Both the position numbers and the translations under genes were made by a program. From Streptomyces narbonensis (GTDB lineage: Bacteria; Actinomycetota; Actinomycetes; Streptomycetales; Streptomycetaceae), in the NCBI RefSeq assembly GCF_014649015.1, contig NZ_BMSF01000008.1:62001-126000 (forward strand): a stretch of 64,000 nt of DNA, read 5' to 3'. Shown here in pieces: positions 17,665 through 25,916 of the stretch. Positions within the stretch are counted from its first letter, which is position 1. Every line of letters begins with the position of its first letter. The notes below the pieces were generated by a model. It ran no database searches. It saw nothing but the letters and a program-made list of their open reading frames with translations, and was not told the DNA's origin.

Positions 17665-18915
17665 TCAGGCCTCGGCGGCCTTCCGGGCGATGTCCGTACG
17701 GTGCTGCGAGCCGTCGAGCCGGATACGGCCGACCGCCGCGTAGGCGCGCTCGCGGGCCTGCGCCAGGTCCGTTCCGGTGGCGGTGACCGAGAGGACCCGG
17801 CCGCCCGCGCTCACGATCGCGTCGCCGTCCCGCTTCGTACCCGCGTGGAGGACGTACGCGTGCGGGGCGTCCTGCTCCGCGATCTCGTCCAGGCCCTCGA
17901 TGGGGTCGCCCGTGCGCGGGGTCTCCGGGTAGTTGTGGGAGGCGACGACCACGGTGACGGCGGCCTCGTCGCTCCAGCTCAGCGGCGCCTGGTCGTCCAG
18001 GGTGCCGTTGGCGGAGTTCAGCAGGACGCCGGCGAGCGGGGTCTTCAGCCGGGCCAGGACCACCTGGGTCTCGGGGTCGCCGAAGCGCGCGTTGAACTCG
18101 ATGACCCGGACACCGCGGCTGGTGATCGCCAGACCCGCGTACAGCAGGCCGGAGAACGGCGTGCCGCGGCGGCGCAGCTCGTCGACCGTGGGCTGCAGAA
18201 CGCTGTCCATGACCTCGTCGACGAGCTTGGGGTCGGCCCACGGCAGCGGCGAGTAGGCGCCCATGCCGCCGGTGTTCGGGCCCTCGTCGCCGTCGAGCGC
18301 GCGCTTGAAGTCCTGCGCGGGCCGGAGCGGGAGGACGGTGACGCCGTCGGTGATCGCGAAGAGGGAGACCTCGGGACCGTCGAGGAACTCCTCGATGACC
18401 ACGCGGTCGCAGGCGAGGGCGTGCGCGCGGGCCTGCGCGAGGTCCTCGGTGACCACGACGCCCTTGCCGGCGGCGAGGCCGTCGTCCTTGACGACGTACG
18501 GAGCGCCGAAGGCGTCGAGCGCCTCGTCGATCTCCTCGGGGGTGGTGCAGACGTAGCTGCGGGCGGTGGGCACGCCGGCGCCGGCCATGACGTCCTTGGC
18601 GAACGCCTTGGAGCCCTCCAGCTGCGCCGCTTCCCGCGACGGGCCGAAGACCGGGATGCCGGCCGCGCGGACGGCGTCGGCGACACCGGCGACCAGCGGG
18701 GCCTCCGGGCCGACGACGACCAGTTCGGCGCCGAGCTCGGTGGCGAGGCGCGTGACGGCTTCGCCGTCCAGCTGGTCGACGGGGTGCAGCTCGGCGACCT
18801 CCGCGATTCCGGCGTTGCCGGGCGCGCAGTGCAGAGCGGTGACGTCGGGATCGAGGGAGAGAGAGCGGCACAGGGCGTGTTCGCGGGCGCCGCCGCCGAT
18901 GACGAGGACCTTCAC
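17665..18915 (-). CDS. purD: Phosphoribosylamine-glycine ligase PurD
   Basis: GAR synthetase (416 residues), the second step of purine synthesis, with an ATP-grasp fold. Landmarks are MKVLVIGGGAREHALC at the N-terminus, VVVGPEAPLVAGVAD, the ATP-grasp motifs VVKDDGLAAGKGVVV and EEFLDGPEVSLFA, and GPNTGGMGAYSP followed by VIEFNARFGDPE. The GTG at 18915 gives this standard N-terminus. dnaX ends 61 bp upstream on the same strand. Confidence 0.97.
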   Translation of the reverse strand: MKVLVIGGGAREHALCRSLSLDPDVTALHCAPGNAGIAEVAELHPVDQLDGEAVTRLATELGAELVVVGPEAPLVAGVADAVRAAGIPVFGPSREAAQLEGSKAFAKDVMAGAGVPTARSYVCTTPEEIDEALDAFGAPYVVKDDGLAAGKGVVVTEDLAQARAHALACDRVVIEEFLDGPEVSLFAITDGVTVLPLRPAQDFKRALDGDEGPNTGGMGAYSPLPWADPKLVDEVMDSVLQPTVDELRRRGTPFSGLLYAGLAITSRGVRVIEFNARFGDPETQVVLARLKTPLAGVLLNSANGTLDDQAPLSWSDEAAVTVVVASHNYPETPRTGDPIEGLDEIAEQDAPHAYVLHAGTKRDGDAIVSAGGRVLSVTATGTDLAQARERAYAAVGRIRLDGSQHRTDIARKAAEA

Positions 18916-18976
18916 GCCAGCCAGGGTAGCCCGCTGGCCGGGATGCCCCTTGTGCGGGCCACCGAGCGAGACGGCC

Positions 18977-21097
18977 CTAGTCGTTCGTGTATTCCTCCAC
19001 AACAGTGGCTCCGAGCTCGCGCACGATCAGGTCGTGCCCGGAGAGCGCGGAGTCGACGAGGTCGGGGTCGTCCTCCTCCGGCACGTCGTCCTCGGGCGCC
19101 ACGGGCTGCGGCGCGGGCGGTGTGTACGCGGGCGCGGGGGCCTGCGCCGGGGCGGGGGCGGCCGCCTGCGGGAAGCCGCCCGCCGGGGCGGACTGCGCCT
19201 GTACGGGCGGGGGCGGCGGGGCCTGCTGGAAGGCGGGCGCGGGAGCGGGGGCGGCCTGCGGGCGGCCGCCGCCGAAGTTGGCCGCGGCGGGTGGCGGCGA
19301 GGCGCCGCCCGAGGGGTCGATGATCGCCTCGACCCGCCACTGCACGTTGAACTGCTCGGCGAGGGCCTGCTTGAGGACCTCCTCGCTGCCGCTGCTCGCG
19401 AAGTTGTCGCGGGCGCCTGCGTTGAGGAAGCCCAGCTGGAGGGTGGTGCCGTCGAAGCCCGCCACCTGCGCGTTCTGGCTGAGCAGGATCCAGGTGAAGC
19501 GGCGCCGGTTCTTGACGGCGTCGAGGATCTGCGGCCAGAGGTTCCGCACCTGCGCCGTGTCCCCGCCACCGCCGGTGGCGGCGGGAGCCGACGCCTGCTG
19601 CGCGGGCTGAGCTTGTACGGGGGCCGGGGCGGGAGCGGTCGGAGCCGGAGCCGCGGGGGCCGCCGCGCCGGGCCACGCGCCGGGCGCACCGCTGCCGGGG
19701 GCGGCGGCGCCCGGCCAGGCACCGGGCCGGACGGCCGGGGGCTGGTCCTGCGCGGGGGCGGCGGGGGCGACCGGCGGCGCAGCGGGCGCGGCCTGGGGCT
19801 GGGCGTGCTGCACCGGGGCCGGGGCGGGCGGGAGCGGGGGCGGCGCCATCGGGGTGTGGGCCTCGGGCCCGGGCACGTACGCCATGGCGGGCGCGGACGA
19901 CGCGGGCGTGAAGACGGGCGCGGGCCCGGATCCGGCGGCGACGCCGCGCTCCAGCCGGTCGAGGCGAGCCTGGAGCGAACGCTCGTCGTCGAAGGCGGCG
20001 GGCAGCAGCACGCGCGCGCAGATCAGCTCCAGCTGGAGCCGGGGCGAGGTGGCACCGCGCATCTCGGTCAAGCCGGCGTTGACGAGATCGGCGGCCCTGC
20101 TGAGCTCGGCGGCACCGAAGACGGAGGCCTGCGCCTGCATGCGCTCGATGACGTCGACCGGCGCGTCGATGAGCCCCTTCTCGGCGGCGTCCGGCACGGC
20201 GGCGAGGATCACCAGGTCGCGCAGCCGCTCCAGGAGGTCGGCGACGAAGCGCCGGGGGTCGTTGCCGCCCTCGATGACCCGGTCGACGACCTCGAACGCG
20301 GCGGCGCCGTCACCGGCCGCGAAGGCGTCCACGACGGAGTCGAGCAGCGACCCGTCCGTGTAGCCGAGCAGGGAGGTCGCCATGGAGTACGTCACACCGT
20401 CGTCGGCGGCGCCGGCGAGCAGCTGGTCCATCACGGACATCGAGTCACGGACGGACCCGGCGCCGGCCCGCACGACGAGCGGCAGCACACCGTCCTCGAC
20501 GCGGGCGCCCTCGCGCCCGCAGACCTCACCCAGGTACTCCCGCAGGGTGCCGGGCGGTACGAGCCGGAAGGGGTAGTGGTGGGTCCGCGACCGGATGGTC
20601 CCGATGACCTTCTCGGGCTCGGTCGTGGCGAAAATGAACTTGAGGTGCTCCGGCGGCTCCTCGACCACCTTCAGGAGGGCGTTGAAGCCCGCCGAGGTGA
20701 CCATGTGCGCCTCGTCGATGATGTAGATCTTGTACCGGCTGGAGGCGGGCCCGAAGAAGGCCTTCTCCCGCAGGTCACGGGCGTCGTCCACACCACCGTG
20801 GGACGCGGCGTCGATCTCGATGACGTCGATCGACCCCGGCCCGTTCCGCGCGAGGTCGCGGCAGGACTGGCACTCGCCGCACGGCGTGGGCGTGGGCCCC
20901 TGCTCGCAGTTCAGACACCGCGCGAGGATGCGCGCACTGGTCGTCTTGCCACAGCCACGGGGCCCGCTGAACAGGTACGCGTGATTGACCCGGTTGTTCC
21001 GCAGGGCCTGCTGCAACGGGTCGGTGACATGCTCCTGCCCGATGACCTCGGCGAAGGACTCGGGGCGATAGCGGCGGTACAGCGCGAGAGACGACAC
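18977..21097 (-). CDS. dnaX: DNA polymerase III subunit gamma/tau DnaX
   Basis: The clamp-loader ATPase of the replisome (706 residues). It starts MSSLALYRRYRPESFAEVIGQEHV. Walker A is GPRGCGKTTSA, the zinc-binding cysteines are in CLNCEQGPTPTPCGECQSC, Walker B is IYIIDEAHM, and the arginine-finger SRC-like motif is GTIRSRTHHYPF. The second half is a long Pro/Ala/Gln-rich linker followed by a tau-type C-terminal domain (QVRNLWPQILDAVKNRRRFTWILLSQNAQV). GTG 21097 has no clear ribosome-binding site, but TATAAC lies 9-14 bases upstream, so the mRNA could be leaderless. Confidence 0.95.
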   Translation of the reverse strand: MSSLALYRRYRPESFAEVIGQEHVTDPLQQALRNNRVNHAYLFSGPRGCGKTTSARILARCLNCEQGPTPTPCGECQSCRDLARNGPGSIDVIEIDAASHGGVDDARDLREKAFFGPASSRYKIYIIDEAHMVTSAGFNALLKVVEEPPEHLKFIFATTEPEKVIGTIRSRTHHYPFRLVPPGTLREYLGEVCGREGARVEDGVLPLVVRAGAGSVRDSMSVMDQLLAGAADDGVTYSMATSLLGYTDGSLLDSVVDAFAAGDGAAAFEVVDRVIEGGNDPRRFVADLLERLRDLVILAAVPDAAEKGLIDAPVDVIERMQAQASVFGAAELSRAADLVNAGLTEMRGATSPRLQLELICARVLLPAAFDDERSLQARLDRLERGVAAGSGPAPVFTPASSAPAMAYVPGPEAHTPMAPPPLPPAPAPVQHAQPQAAPAAPPVAPAAPAQDQPPAVRPGAWPGAAAPGSGAPGAWPGAAAPAAPAPTAPAPAPVQAQPAQQASAPAATGGGGDTAQVRNLWPQILDAVKNRRRFTWILLSQNAQVAGFDGTTLQLGFLNAGARDNFASSGSEEVLKQALAEQFNVQWRVEAIIDPSGGASPPPAAANFGGGRPQAAPAPAPAFQQAPPPPPVQAQSAPAGGFPQAAAPAPAQAPAPAYTPPAPQPVAPEDDVPEEDDPDLVDSALSGHDLIVRELGATVVEEYTND

Positions 21098-21180
21098 GTA
21101 TACGAGGTTATAGGCGCCCACCGACAACCCGGGAAAAACCACCGGGCGGGACCGGACACCGCCACCCCTCACACCCCACC

Positions 21181-21219
21181 GGAACGCCCCAACGGAACGC
21201 CCCAACGGAACGCCCCGAC
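21181..21219. repeat. Three 13-bp tandem repeats (GGAACGCCCCAAC)
   Basis: The unit GGAACGCCCCAAC occurs three times head to tail (the last copy ends GAC), in the spacer between the SRP RNA and dnaX. Confidence 0.8.
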
Positions 21220-21233
21220 CGGAGAACGCAAGC

Positions 21234-21320
21234 GCCCCCCACGCACCCGCCAGAGCCAACCTACCCTTGCTGCCTTCCGGCCCTGGGGGAGTTCAGTCAG
21301 ATAGCGCCGCGTGAGGGGCT
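21234..21320 (-). ncRNA. ffs: Small SRP RNA (4.5S type)
   Basis: The minus strand carries the universally conserved SRP domain IV loop: CAGGGCCGGAAGGCAGCAAG, then GGTAGGTTGG. The outer stem pairs AGCCCCTCACGC at the 5' end with GCGTGGGGGGC at the 3' end, giving an RNA of about 87 nt. TACGCT at 21332-21327 is a possible -10 box. It lies upstream of dnaX on the same strand. Confidence 0.93.
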
Positions 21321-21640
21321 CCGCCCAGCGTACCCGATCCCAGCAGCCCCACACCCCACCCCCTCCCCCACGCCTCCCCGCCCCGGCCCCGGCGCCTCTG
21401 CCGCCCTCTCCCCGAGCGCCGCCCGCCACCCCTGCCGACCTCGGCGGACCCCCACCCCGCCACCCTGCCGACTTCTTCCCGACCTCTCCCCGACGCCCCC
21501 GCCGATCCGTCCACGCCCCAGCCCGACGCCCCCGCCGATCCCTCCGCGACACCCCTCCCGACCTCCACCGGCCCCCGGATCGATTCGAGTGATCGAATCG
21601 AGTTCGCGAGCACCCTCCTCGGTCATGTAATGTTCCGAGC
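21321..21640. other. Non-coding spacer with C-rich tract and 9-bp inverted repeat
   Basis: No gene is supported between the SRP RNA and tRNA-Ser. The plus strand is extremely C-rich from 21347 to about 21570, with a minus-strand G-quadruplex-type motif at 21347-21369 (runs of 5, 5, 4 and 4 G). A 9-bp inverted repeat (TCGATTCGA, GTGA spacer, TCGAATCGA) lies at 21580-21601, 40 bp before the tRNA. Confidence 0.6.
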
Positions 21641-21728
21641 GGAGGATTCGCCTAGAGGCCTAGGGCGCACGCTTGGAAAGCGTGTTGGGGGCAACCCCTC
21701 ACGAGTTCGAATCTCGTATCCTCCGCCA
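21641..21728 (+). tRNA. tRNA-Ser (anticodon GGA), integration target
   Basis: A class II tRNA: acceptor GGAGGAT/ATCCTCC, anticodon stem CACGC/GCGTG around TTGGAAA (anticodon GGA), long variable arm TGGGGGCAACCCCT, T arm ACGAG-TTCGAAT-CTCGT. CCA (21726-21728) is present in the DNA. Its 3' half (21673-21726) is the attachment core of the element that follows, so element insertion rebuilt the tRNA 3' end. Confidence 0.97.
21673..21726 (+). other. attL core (3' half of tRNA-Ser)
   Basis: These 54 bases are repeated without mismatch at 52071-52124 and with one internal mismatch at 55710-55764. They run from the anticodon loop to the 3' end, the usual core for actinobacterial tyrosine integrases. 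Confidence 0.93.
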
Positions 21729-21747
21729 GTGCCTCACCGGGCACGAT

Positions 21748-21785
21748 GTCGAAGGGCCCCACCGTTCACGGTGGGGCCCTTCGAC
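21748..21785 (+). terminator. Terminator after tRNA-Ser
   Basis: A 17-bp perfect stem (21748-21764 with 21769-21785; GTCGAAGGGCCCCACCG arm) and a TTCA loop. Confidence 0.85.
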
Positions 21786-21790
21786 GTGTG

Positions 21791-21807
21791 TGGTTGCAGT
21801 TTTGGTT
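21791..21807. other. Putative integrase arm site, left end of element A
   Basis: TGGTTGCAGTTTTGGTT matches TGGTTGCAGTTCTGGTT at 51955-51971 (16 of 17), in the same orientation near the other end of element A. Confidence 0.55.
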
Positions 21808-21818
21808 ACAGTTCCCGG

Positions 21819-23075
21819 CTATCGCCCGTTAAGGACGGACCGGCACACGTTGCAGTACATGGCTGCGTTCCGCCCGTAGCGCCGCATCAGCTGGCCGCAG
21901 CCGGCGCACGGCCCGAGCTCCCACGGCGGGCATCCCAGCGCGGCGGAGGCCGCAGCGCGTTCTACGGTGGTGATCCGCATCGGGCCGCGGGAGCGCTGGA
22001 CCGGCATGCGGGGAAGCGTGAAGCCGCCGGTCGGCTGGTCGAGATCGCGGATGGGCCGGCCGTCGCTGACGAACCAGCCCTCCTCCCCAGCTCGGCAGGT
22101 GCGGTCGATCTCCTGCTCGGCGAAGGTGATCACGTCGTCCTCGTCTTCGACCGGGGCCGAAGGGAGAGGCGCCTTCTCGCCAATGAGCTCCTGCCACAGC
22201 GCGCGGTCGTCGGCGGAGACCCACATGTGCCGACCAGCGCGGCCGTTCCCTCGATTGGGCACGTAGACCGGCACGCTCTCACCCGTAGCGCTCTGCAGGA
22301 CAAGGTCCTCGATGTGGACGGGCTTCCGCTGCGGGAGGCACAGCGCGGGCACGAACCAGTCCGCGTGAATCGCGCCACAATGCCCAGCGCCGTCGAGGCA
22401 GTGACGCTCGCTGCTCGGTACGCACTTCCAGACTTCGAGGTGCCGGTACCCGCCGCGGATCACCATCTCCTTGCCGTCGGAGATGTCCCTCCAGGGCATG
22501 TCGTCGACGCGTGCCCAAGGAGCCCGGTCGATCAGGGAAGCCGTCCGGTCCTTCGCCACCCACAGCGGGGTGATTCCATGCTCCACGGCGTTGACCGACC
22601 GCCGGTGCACGCTGCTGGGGCTGAGGTGGTGGTACTGGATCTCCCAGCCGATCCGTATGCCCTCGGGTCCGGTGACGACGGCATCCGACACGCTGCGCCG
22701 GTTGGCCACGGGAACCTCAGCCTCGGCATCCAGCCCGTACCGCGCGGCAGTCTCGACGACCCTCTCCTTGGTGGCCTTGTGCTGGGCGCTCTCCGCCGGG
22801 GTCGCCTTGTGCGTGATCGGCAGGTGCGAGGCGACGAGCGGTCGCCGGCCTCCAACCCGGCCTCGGCGGATGAACATCCACGGGGACTTCCCGCCCGCCT
22901 CGGACGCGCACGGCTTCCCCGCCTTGTGCGCGAGGCACTCCAGTAGCTGAGGGTTCCGCTCAGCGACGCTGGTCGTGATCTCTTCGAGCAGACCGGGGTA
23001 GCCGCGGACCCCCAGGTCTGGCTGCGTCAGGTTGATCTCAATGCCGTATTCGGTATGCCACACGCCATTGGCCAT
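21819..23075 (-). CDS. CoiA-like nuclease-fold protein with C-terminal zinc ribbon
   Basis: A 418-residue protein. The segment ERVVETAARYGLDAEAEVPVANRRSVSDAVV, followed by IGWEIQYHHLSPSSVHRRSVNAVEHGITPLWVA, matches the CoiA/PD-(D/E)xK pattern (Asp, then E-x-Q, then an R-rich helix and 'G..LWV'). The C-terminus has CAGCGQLMRRYGRNAAMYCNVC, a four-Cys zinc ribbon. CoiA proteins act on incoming DNA in competence; relatives occur on mobile elements, possibly in DNA uptake or defence (inference). ATG 23075 is chosen because it has the nearer purine-rich leader; an upstream in-frame ATG is at 23120. It is the first gene inside the left end of element A. Confidence 0.65.
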   Translation of the reverse strand: MANGVWHTEYGIEINLTQPDLGVRGYPGLLEEITTSVAERNPQLLECLAHKAGKPCASEAGGKSPWMFIRRGRVGGRRPLVASHLPITHKATPAESAQHKATKERVVETAARYGLDAEAEVPVANRRSVSDAVVTGPEGIRIGWEIQYHHLSPSSVHRRSVNAVEHGITPLWVAKDRTASLIDRAPWARVDDMPWRDISDGKEMVIRGGYRHLEVWKCVPSSERHCLDGAGHCGAIHADWFVPALCLPQRKPVHIEDLVLQSATGESVPVYVPNRGNGRAGRHMWVSADDRALWQELIGEKAPLPSAPVEDEDDVITFAEQEIDRTCRAGEEGWFVSDGRPIRDLDQPTGGFTLPRMPVQRSRGPMRITTVERAAASAALGCPPWELGPCAGCGQLMRRYGRNAAMYCNVCRSVLNGR

Positions 23076-23217
23076 CCATCCACGATAGGAGTGGTCACTG
23101 ACACGCGAAAGGGCGTGCAAGGGATCAAACTCGACTCACTGCCAACGAAGTTCGGCGTCTCGCCGACACGAGGGGCCTGAGCATCTCGGCTAGCAGGCCC
23201 CTCCTCCCGATCCGGTT

Positions 23218-25557
23218 CTATGCACCAAAGGGAAATTCACACCAGACGGCCTTACCACCGTCGGGGGTGCGACGCGATCCCCAGGCCGAAGCAATCGCCG
23301 CAATGACCGAGATGCCGCGGCCGGTCTCGTCGGCTGGCCCTGACCGCCGCCGACGCGGAAGGTGATCGTCCCCATCAGTCATCTCGACGACTAGGCGGCG
23401 GTCAGTGCGGCGCAGCCGGAGCCACATGGGCGGGCTTCCATGCTGGAGAGCATTCGCCACCAGTTCGCTGGCGGCCAAGACGCCGAGGTCACACATTTCG
23501 GCCGGGAGGCGCCACGAGGCCAGGACGCCCCGAGCAAAGGCCCTGGCGCGTGGGGCCGCCTCGACCCCGCCGAGGAGTTCCAGGGCGGCGTTATGGAACA
23601 GGTCAGCCTCCGTGCCGGTGCGAACAGGGTGCTGAAGGACCATCACAGCGATGTCGTCGTCGTCGTGGTCGACGCCGACGCCGACGCCGAGGGTACGCAT
23701 GAGACGGTCACAGATGGCGGCGGGAGTGCCCTGGGCACTGGCGAGGGCAGCCGCCAGTGTGGCCACACCTTCGTCGATGTCCTCGCTGCGGCGTTTGACC
23801 AAGCCGTCTGTATAGAGGACAGCGGTGGAGCCGGGGCCGAGAGAGATGGCGCCAGACGAGTGAAGCCAGCCTCCGGTGCCCAACGGGGGCCCAGTGGGTT
23901 CGGCGGCCCGGCGCACGGTCCCGTCCTTGTCACGGACCAGGATCGGCAGGTGGCCGGCGGAGGCGTAGACGAGCTCTCCCTCGTTCGGGTCATGGACGGC
24001 GTACACGCAGGTAGCGATCTGGCTGGCCGCGATCTCGACGGCGAGACCGTCGAGGAGCTGAAGCACCTCGTGCGGCGGCAGGTCCAGGCGGGCATACGCC
24101 CGAACACCGGCACGCAGCTGACCCATGACGGCGGCGGCGCGGACCCCGTGGCCGCCCAACACGTCACCGACGACGAAGACCGTGCGGCCGGCTCCCAGGG
24201 TGATGACGTCGTACCAGTCGCCGCCAATGGCGACCTCGGTGCTGCCAGGCTGGTAAATGGCCGCAATCCGCAGGTCATCGGGCTGCTCCAGCTCCTGCGG
24301 GAGGAGGGAGCGCTGGAGAGTGACAGCGGTAGCACGTCGGTCATTCTCGACGTACGCCAGCCGCTCCCGCAGCTCCGCAACGATCTCTTCCGAGCGGGGA
24401 TCACGTCCCCCAGCCTCCATAGATCCGCCCTGCCCATAGGAGTTATCCAGAGTTGTTCGGGACAACCCTGAAGGATCGGCTCCGAGCGTTCCGGACTGGG
24501 GCAGCACCTCTCCCGGAATGACACGCTCTTCGTAGGGGCCGTCATGCCCAGAAGTAACGCCAAGTTCGTCTGCGGCGTCCTGGACGGCCTCCTCTTCGCG
24601 ATCCAATACATCGCCCGTCCGCGCGAGGATCTCATCGATTTGATCAAGAGCGCTCTCATCACCCAGCCCGCGTTGATCAAGGGTGTCGGAGGGGACAGCG
24701 GGAAGCTCTCCAGCATCGCTGGAGAGCGGCCGTTGGCCGATCTCCAGCAGGTACGCCTCTAGAGCCTGTACACGGCGGGCAGCGAGGTCAGCGATGCGAT
24801 GGGCCTCGTCACGTTGCCTTACTGCACGTTCAAGTTGAGCGCTCAGGCGCACCTCCTGCCCCCGAGCGCGATCAAGCTGCGGCTGGAGCACCTGCATCTG
24901 GTCCGGGAAGGCCACGCTGACACCGGTAAGCGCATCGATACGGCGCGACAACTCCGCAACCTTGGCTTGCGCTTGGCCTAGGACAAGGAACAGCATCGAA
25001 GCGATCTTGAGGGCCTGCTCACGCCCCTGCTCACTCGTCTCGTATGCCTGGCGCGCCCGAACAAGGTCCCTATAGACCTGAATCGTACGTTCCTTCTCCT
25101 CGATCAGCTCGCGGGGCGAGACAACCGGTTGACCGCCCAGGCCAACCAGAGTCGGGGAGTTGTGGGCCTTGTCCCAGAGAGCTCGCGCACTGCGCATCCG
25201 ACCCTGCGCCTGCTCGCCTGGCTCGTCCGGGAAACACACGTCTGCGACGGCCTCCACCACATCCCAGCTCAAGTCTTCGCCTGAGAGGTGAATGCGTAAC
25301 CGGCGCAAGTCCGGAACCTTCCCGCTCTCAAAATGTTCAAGGGTCAACCGACTATGAACCTCGCGAACGCTCAGTCCGGCTTCATCGATCCACGACCGAA
25401 TCGTGTGCACCAGTGCGTTGGCTTCAACACTGGCCCCCTTGGGCTCTGACCAGGGACGTCCTGGACGCTTCGGCCTCTCCCCCACCACAACCCCCAATTG
25501 TTCAGCGACAACCCGCCATTGTCGCCAGAACAACATCCAATCGGTATCACCAGCCAC
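23218..25557 (-). CDS. SpoIIE/PP2C-type phosphatase with C-terminal anti-sigma-like ATPase
   Basis: A 779-residue signalling protein. Residues about 30-130 hold a helix-rich part with an XRE-like look (GLSVREVHSRLTLEHFESG). A long coiled coil follows (residues about 150-290). The PP2C core contains IGGDWYDVITLG, VFVVGDVLGGHGVRAAAVM, YASAGHLPILV and DDDDIAVMVL, which supply the metal-binding aspartates. The final 130 residues are an HATPase (GVLASWRLPAEMCDLGVLAASELVANALQHG and DETGRGISVI). It resembles phosphatase/kinase pairs that control anti-sigma antagonists, here in one chain. GTG 25557 lacks a strong ribosome-binding site; ATG 25536 is an alternative. Confidence 0.82.
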   Translation of the reverse strand: MAGDTDWMLFWRQWRVVAEQLGVVVGERPKRPGRPWSEPKGASVEANALVHTIRSWIDEAGLSVREVHSRLTLEHFESGKVPDLRRLRIHLSGEDLSWDVVEAVADVCFPDEPGEQAQGRMRSARALWDKAHNSPTLVGLGGQPVVSPRELIEEKERTIQVYRDLVRARQAYETSEQGREQALKIASMLFLVLGQAQAKVAELSRRIDALTGVSVAFPDQMQVLQPQLDRARGQEVRLSAQLERAVRQRDEAHRIADLAARRVQALEAYLLEIGQRPLSSDAGELPAVPSDTLDQRGLGDESALDQIDEILARTGDVLDREEEAVQDAADELGVTSGHDGPYEERVIPGEVLPQSGTLGADPSGLSRTTLDNSYGQGGSMEAGGRDPRSEEIVAELRERLAYVENDRRATAVTLQRSLLPQELEQPDDLRIAAIYQPGSTEVAIGGDWYDVITLGAGRTVFVVGDVLGGHGVRAAAVMGQLRAGVRAYARLDLPPHEVLQLLDGLAVEIAASQIATCVYAVHDPNEGELVYASAGHLPILVRDKDGTVRRAAEPTGPPLGTGGWLHSSGAISLGPGSTAVLYTDGLVKRRSEDIDEGVATLAAALASAQGTPAAICDRLMRTLGVGVGVDHDDDDIAVMVLQHPVRTGTEADLFHNAALELLGGVEAAPRARAFARGVLASWRLPAEMCDLGVLAASELVANALQHGSPPMWLRLRRTDRRLVVEMTDGDDHLPRRRRSGPADETGRGISVIAAIASAWGSRRTPDGGKAVWCEFPFGA

Positions 25558-25625
25558 AGCGCAGCTGGATCGTGTAGGCGCATCAACCGCGGATCCACCA
25601 CGCGAACCGAACTCGGAGACTTCCC

Positions 25626-25829
25626 ATGCACCTCACGCAAGCTGGACTGCTCCTCGTCACCCTGCTGGTGATTACCCTTCTGGCGATGGGAGTAGCCGGT
25701 GCAGCTGTGACCCTTGCGCGCTGGGAAGGGCGCACCGTGCCTGCCGCCATCAGTCGAGGGGGCATCGCCTTCGCCGGGACCATGACCCTCGGAGCATCCT
25801 TGGTCAGTCTCTTCCTGATGCTCAAGTGA
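25626..25829 (+). CDS. Small two-helix membrane protein
   Basis: A 67-residue protein with two predicted membrane helices (LLLVTLLVITLLAMGVAGAAVTL and GGIAFAGTMTLGASLVSLFLML) joined by a short charged loop ARWEGRTVPAAISR. GGAG lies 8 bases before the ATG. It is divergent from the phosphatase gene and convergent with the integrase. Function unknown; small membrane proteins of this kind recur on streptomycete elements. Confidence 0.6.
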   Translation: MHLTQAGLLLVTLLVITLLAMGVAGAAVTLARWEGRTVPAAISRGGIAFAGTMTLGASLVSLFLMLK

Positions 25830-25916
25830 GGCCGGGGGGGAGCAGCCGACCGGTGTCATCCGCTCCCCCCGCGCTCCGTGCCTATCTCCACACCGAGGGG
25901 TGTGTCACAAGGGCGT

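Noticed and set aside
18566..21304. 912-residue plus-strand frame opposite dnaX
   Set aside because: Shadow of dnaX; Arg/Gly/Ser-rich, no domains.
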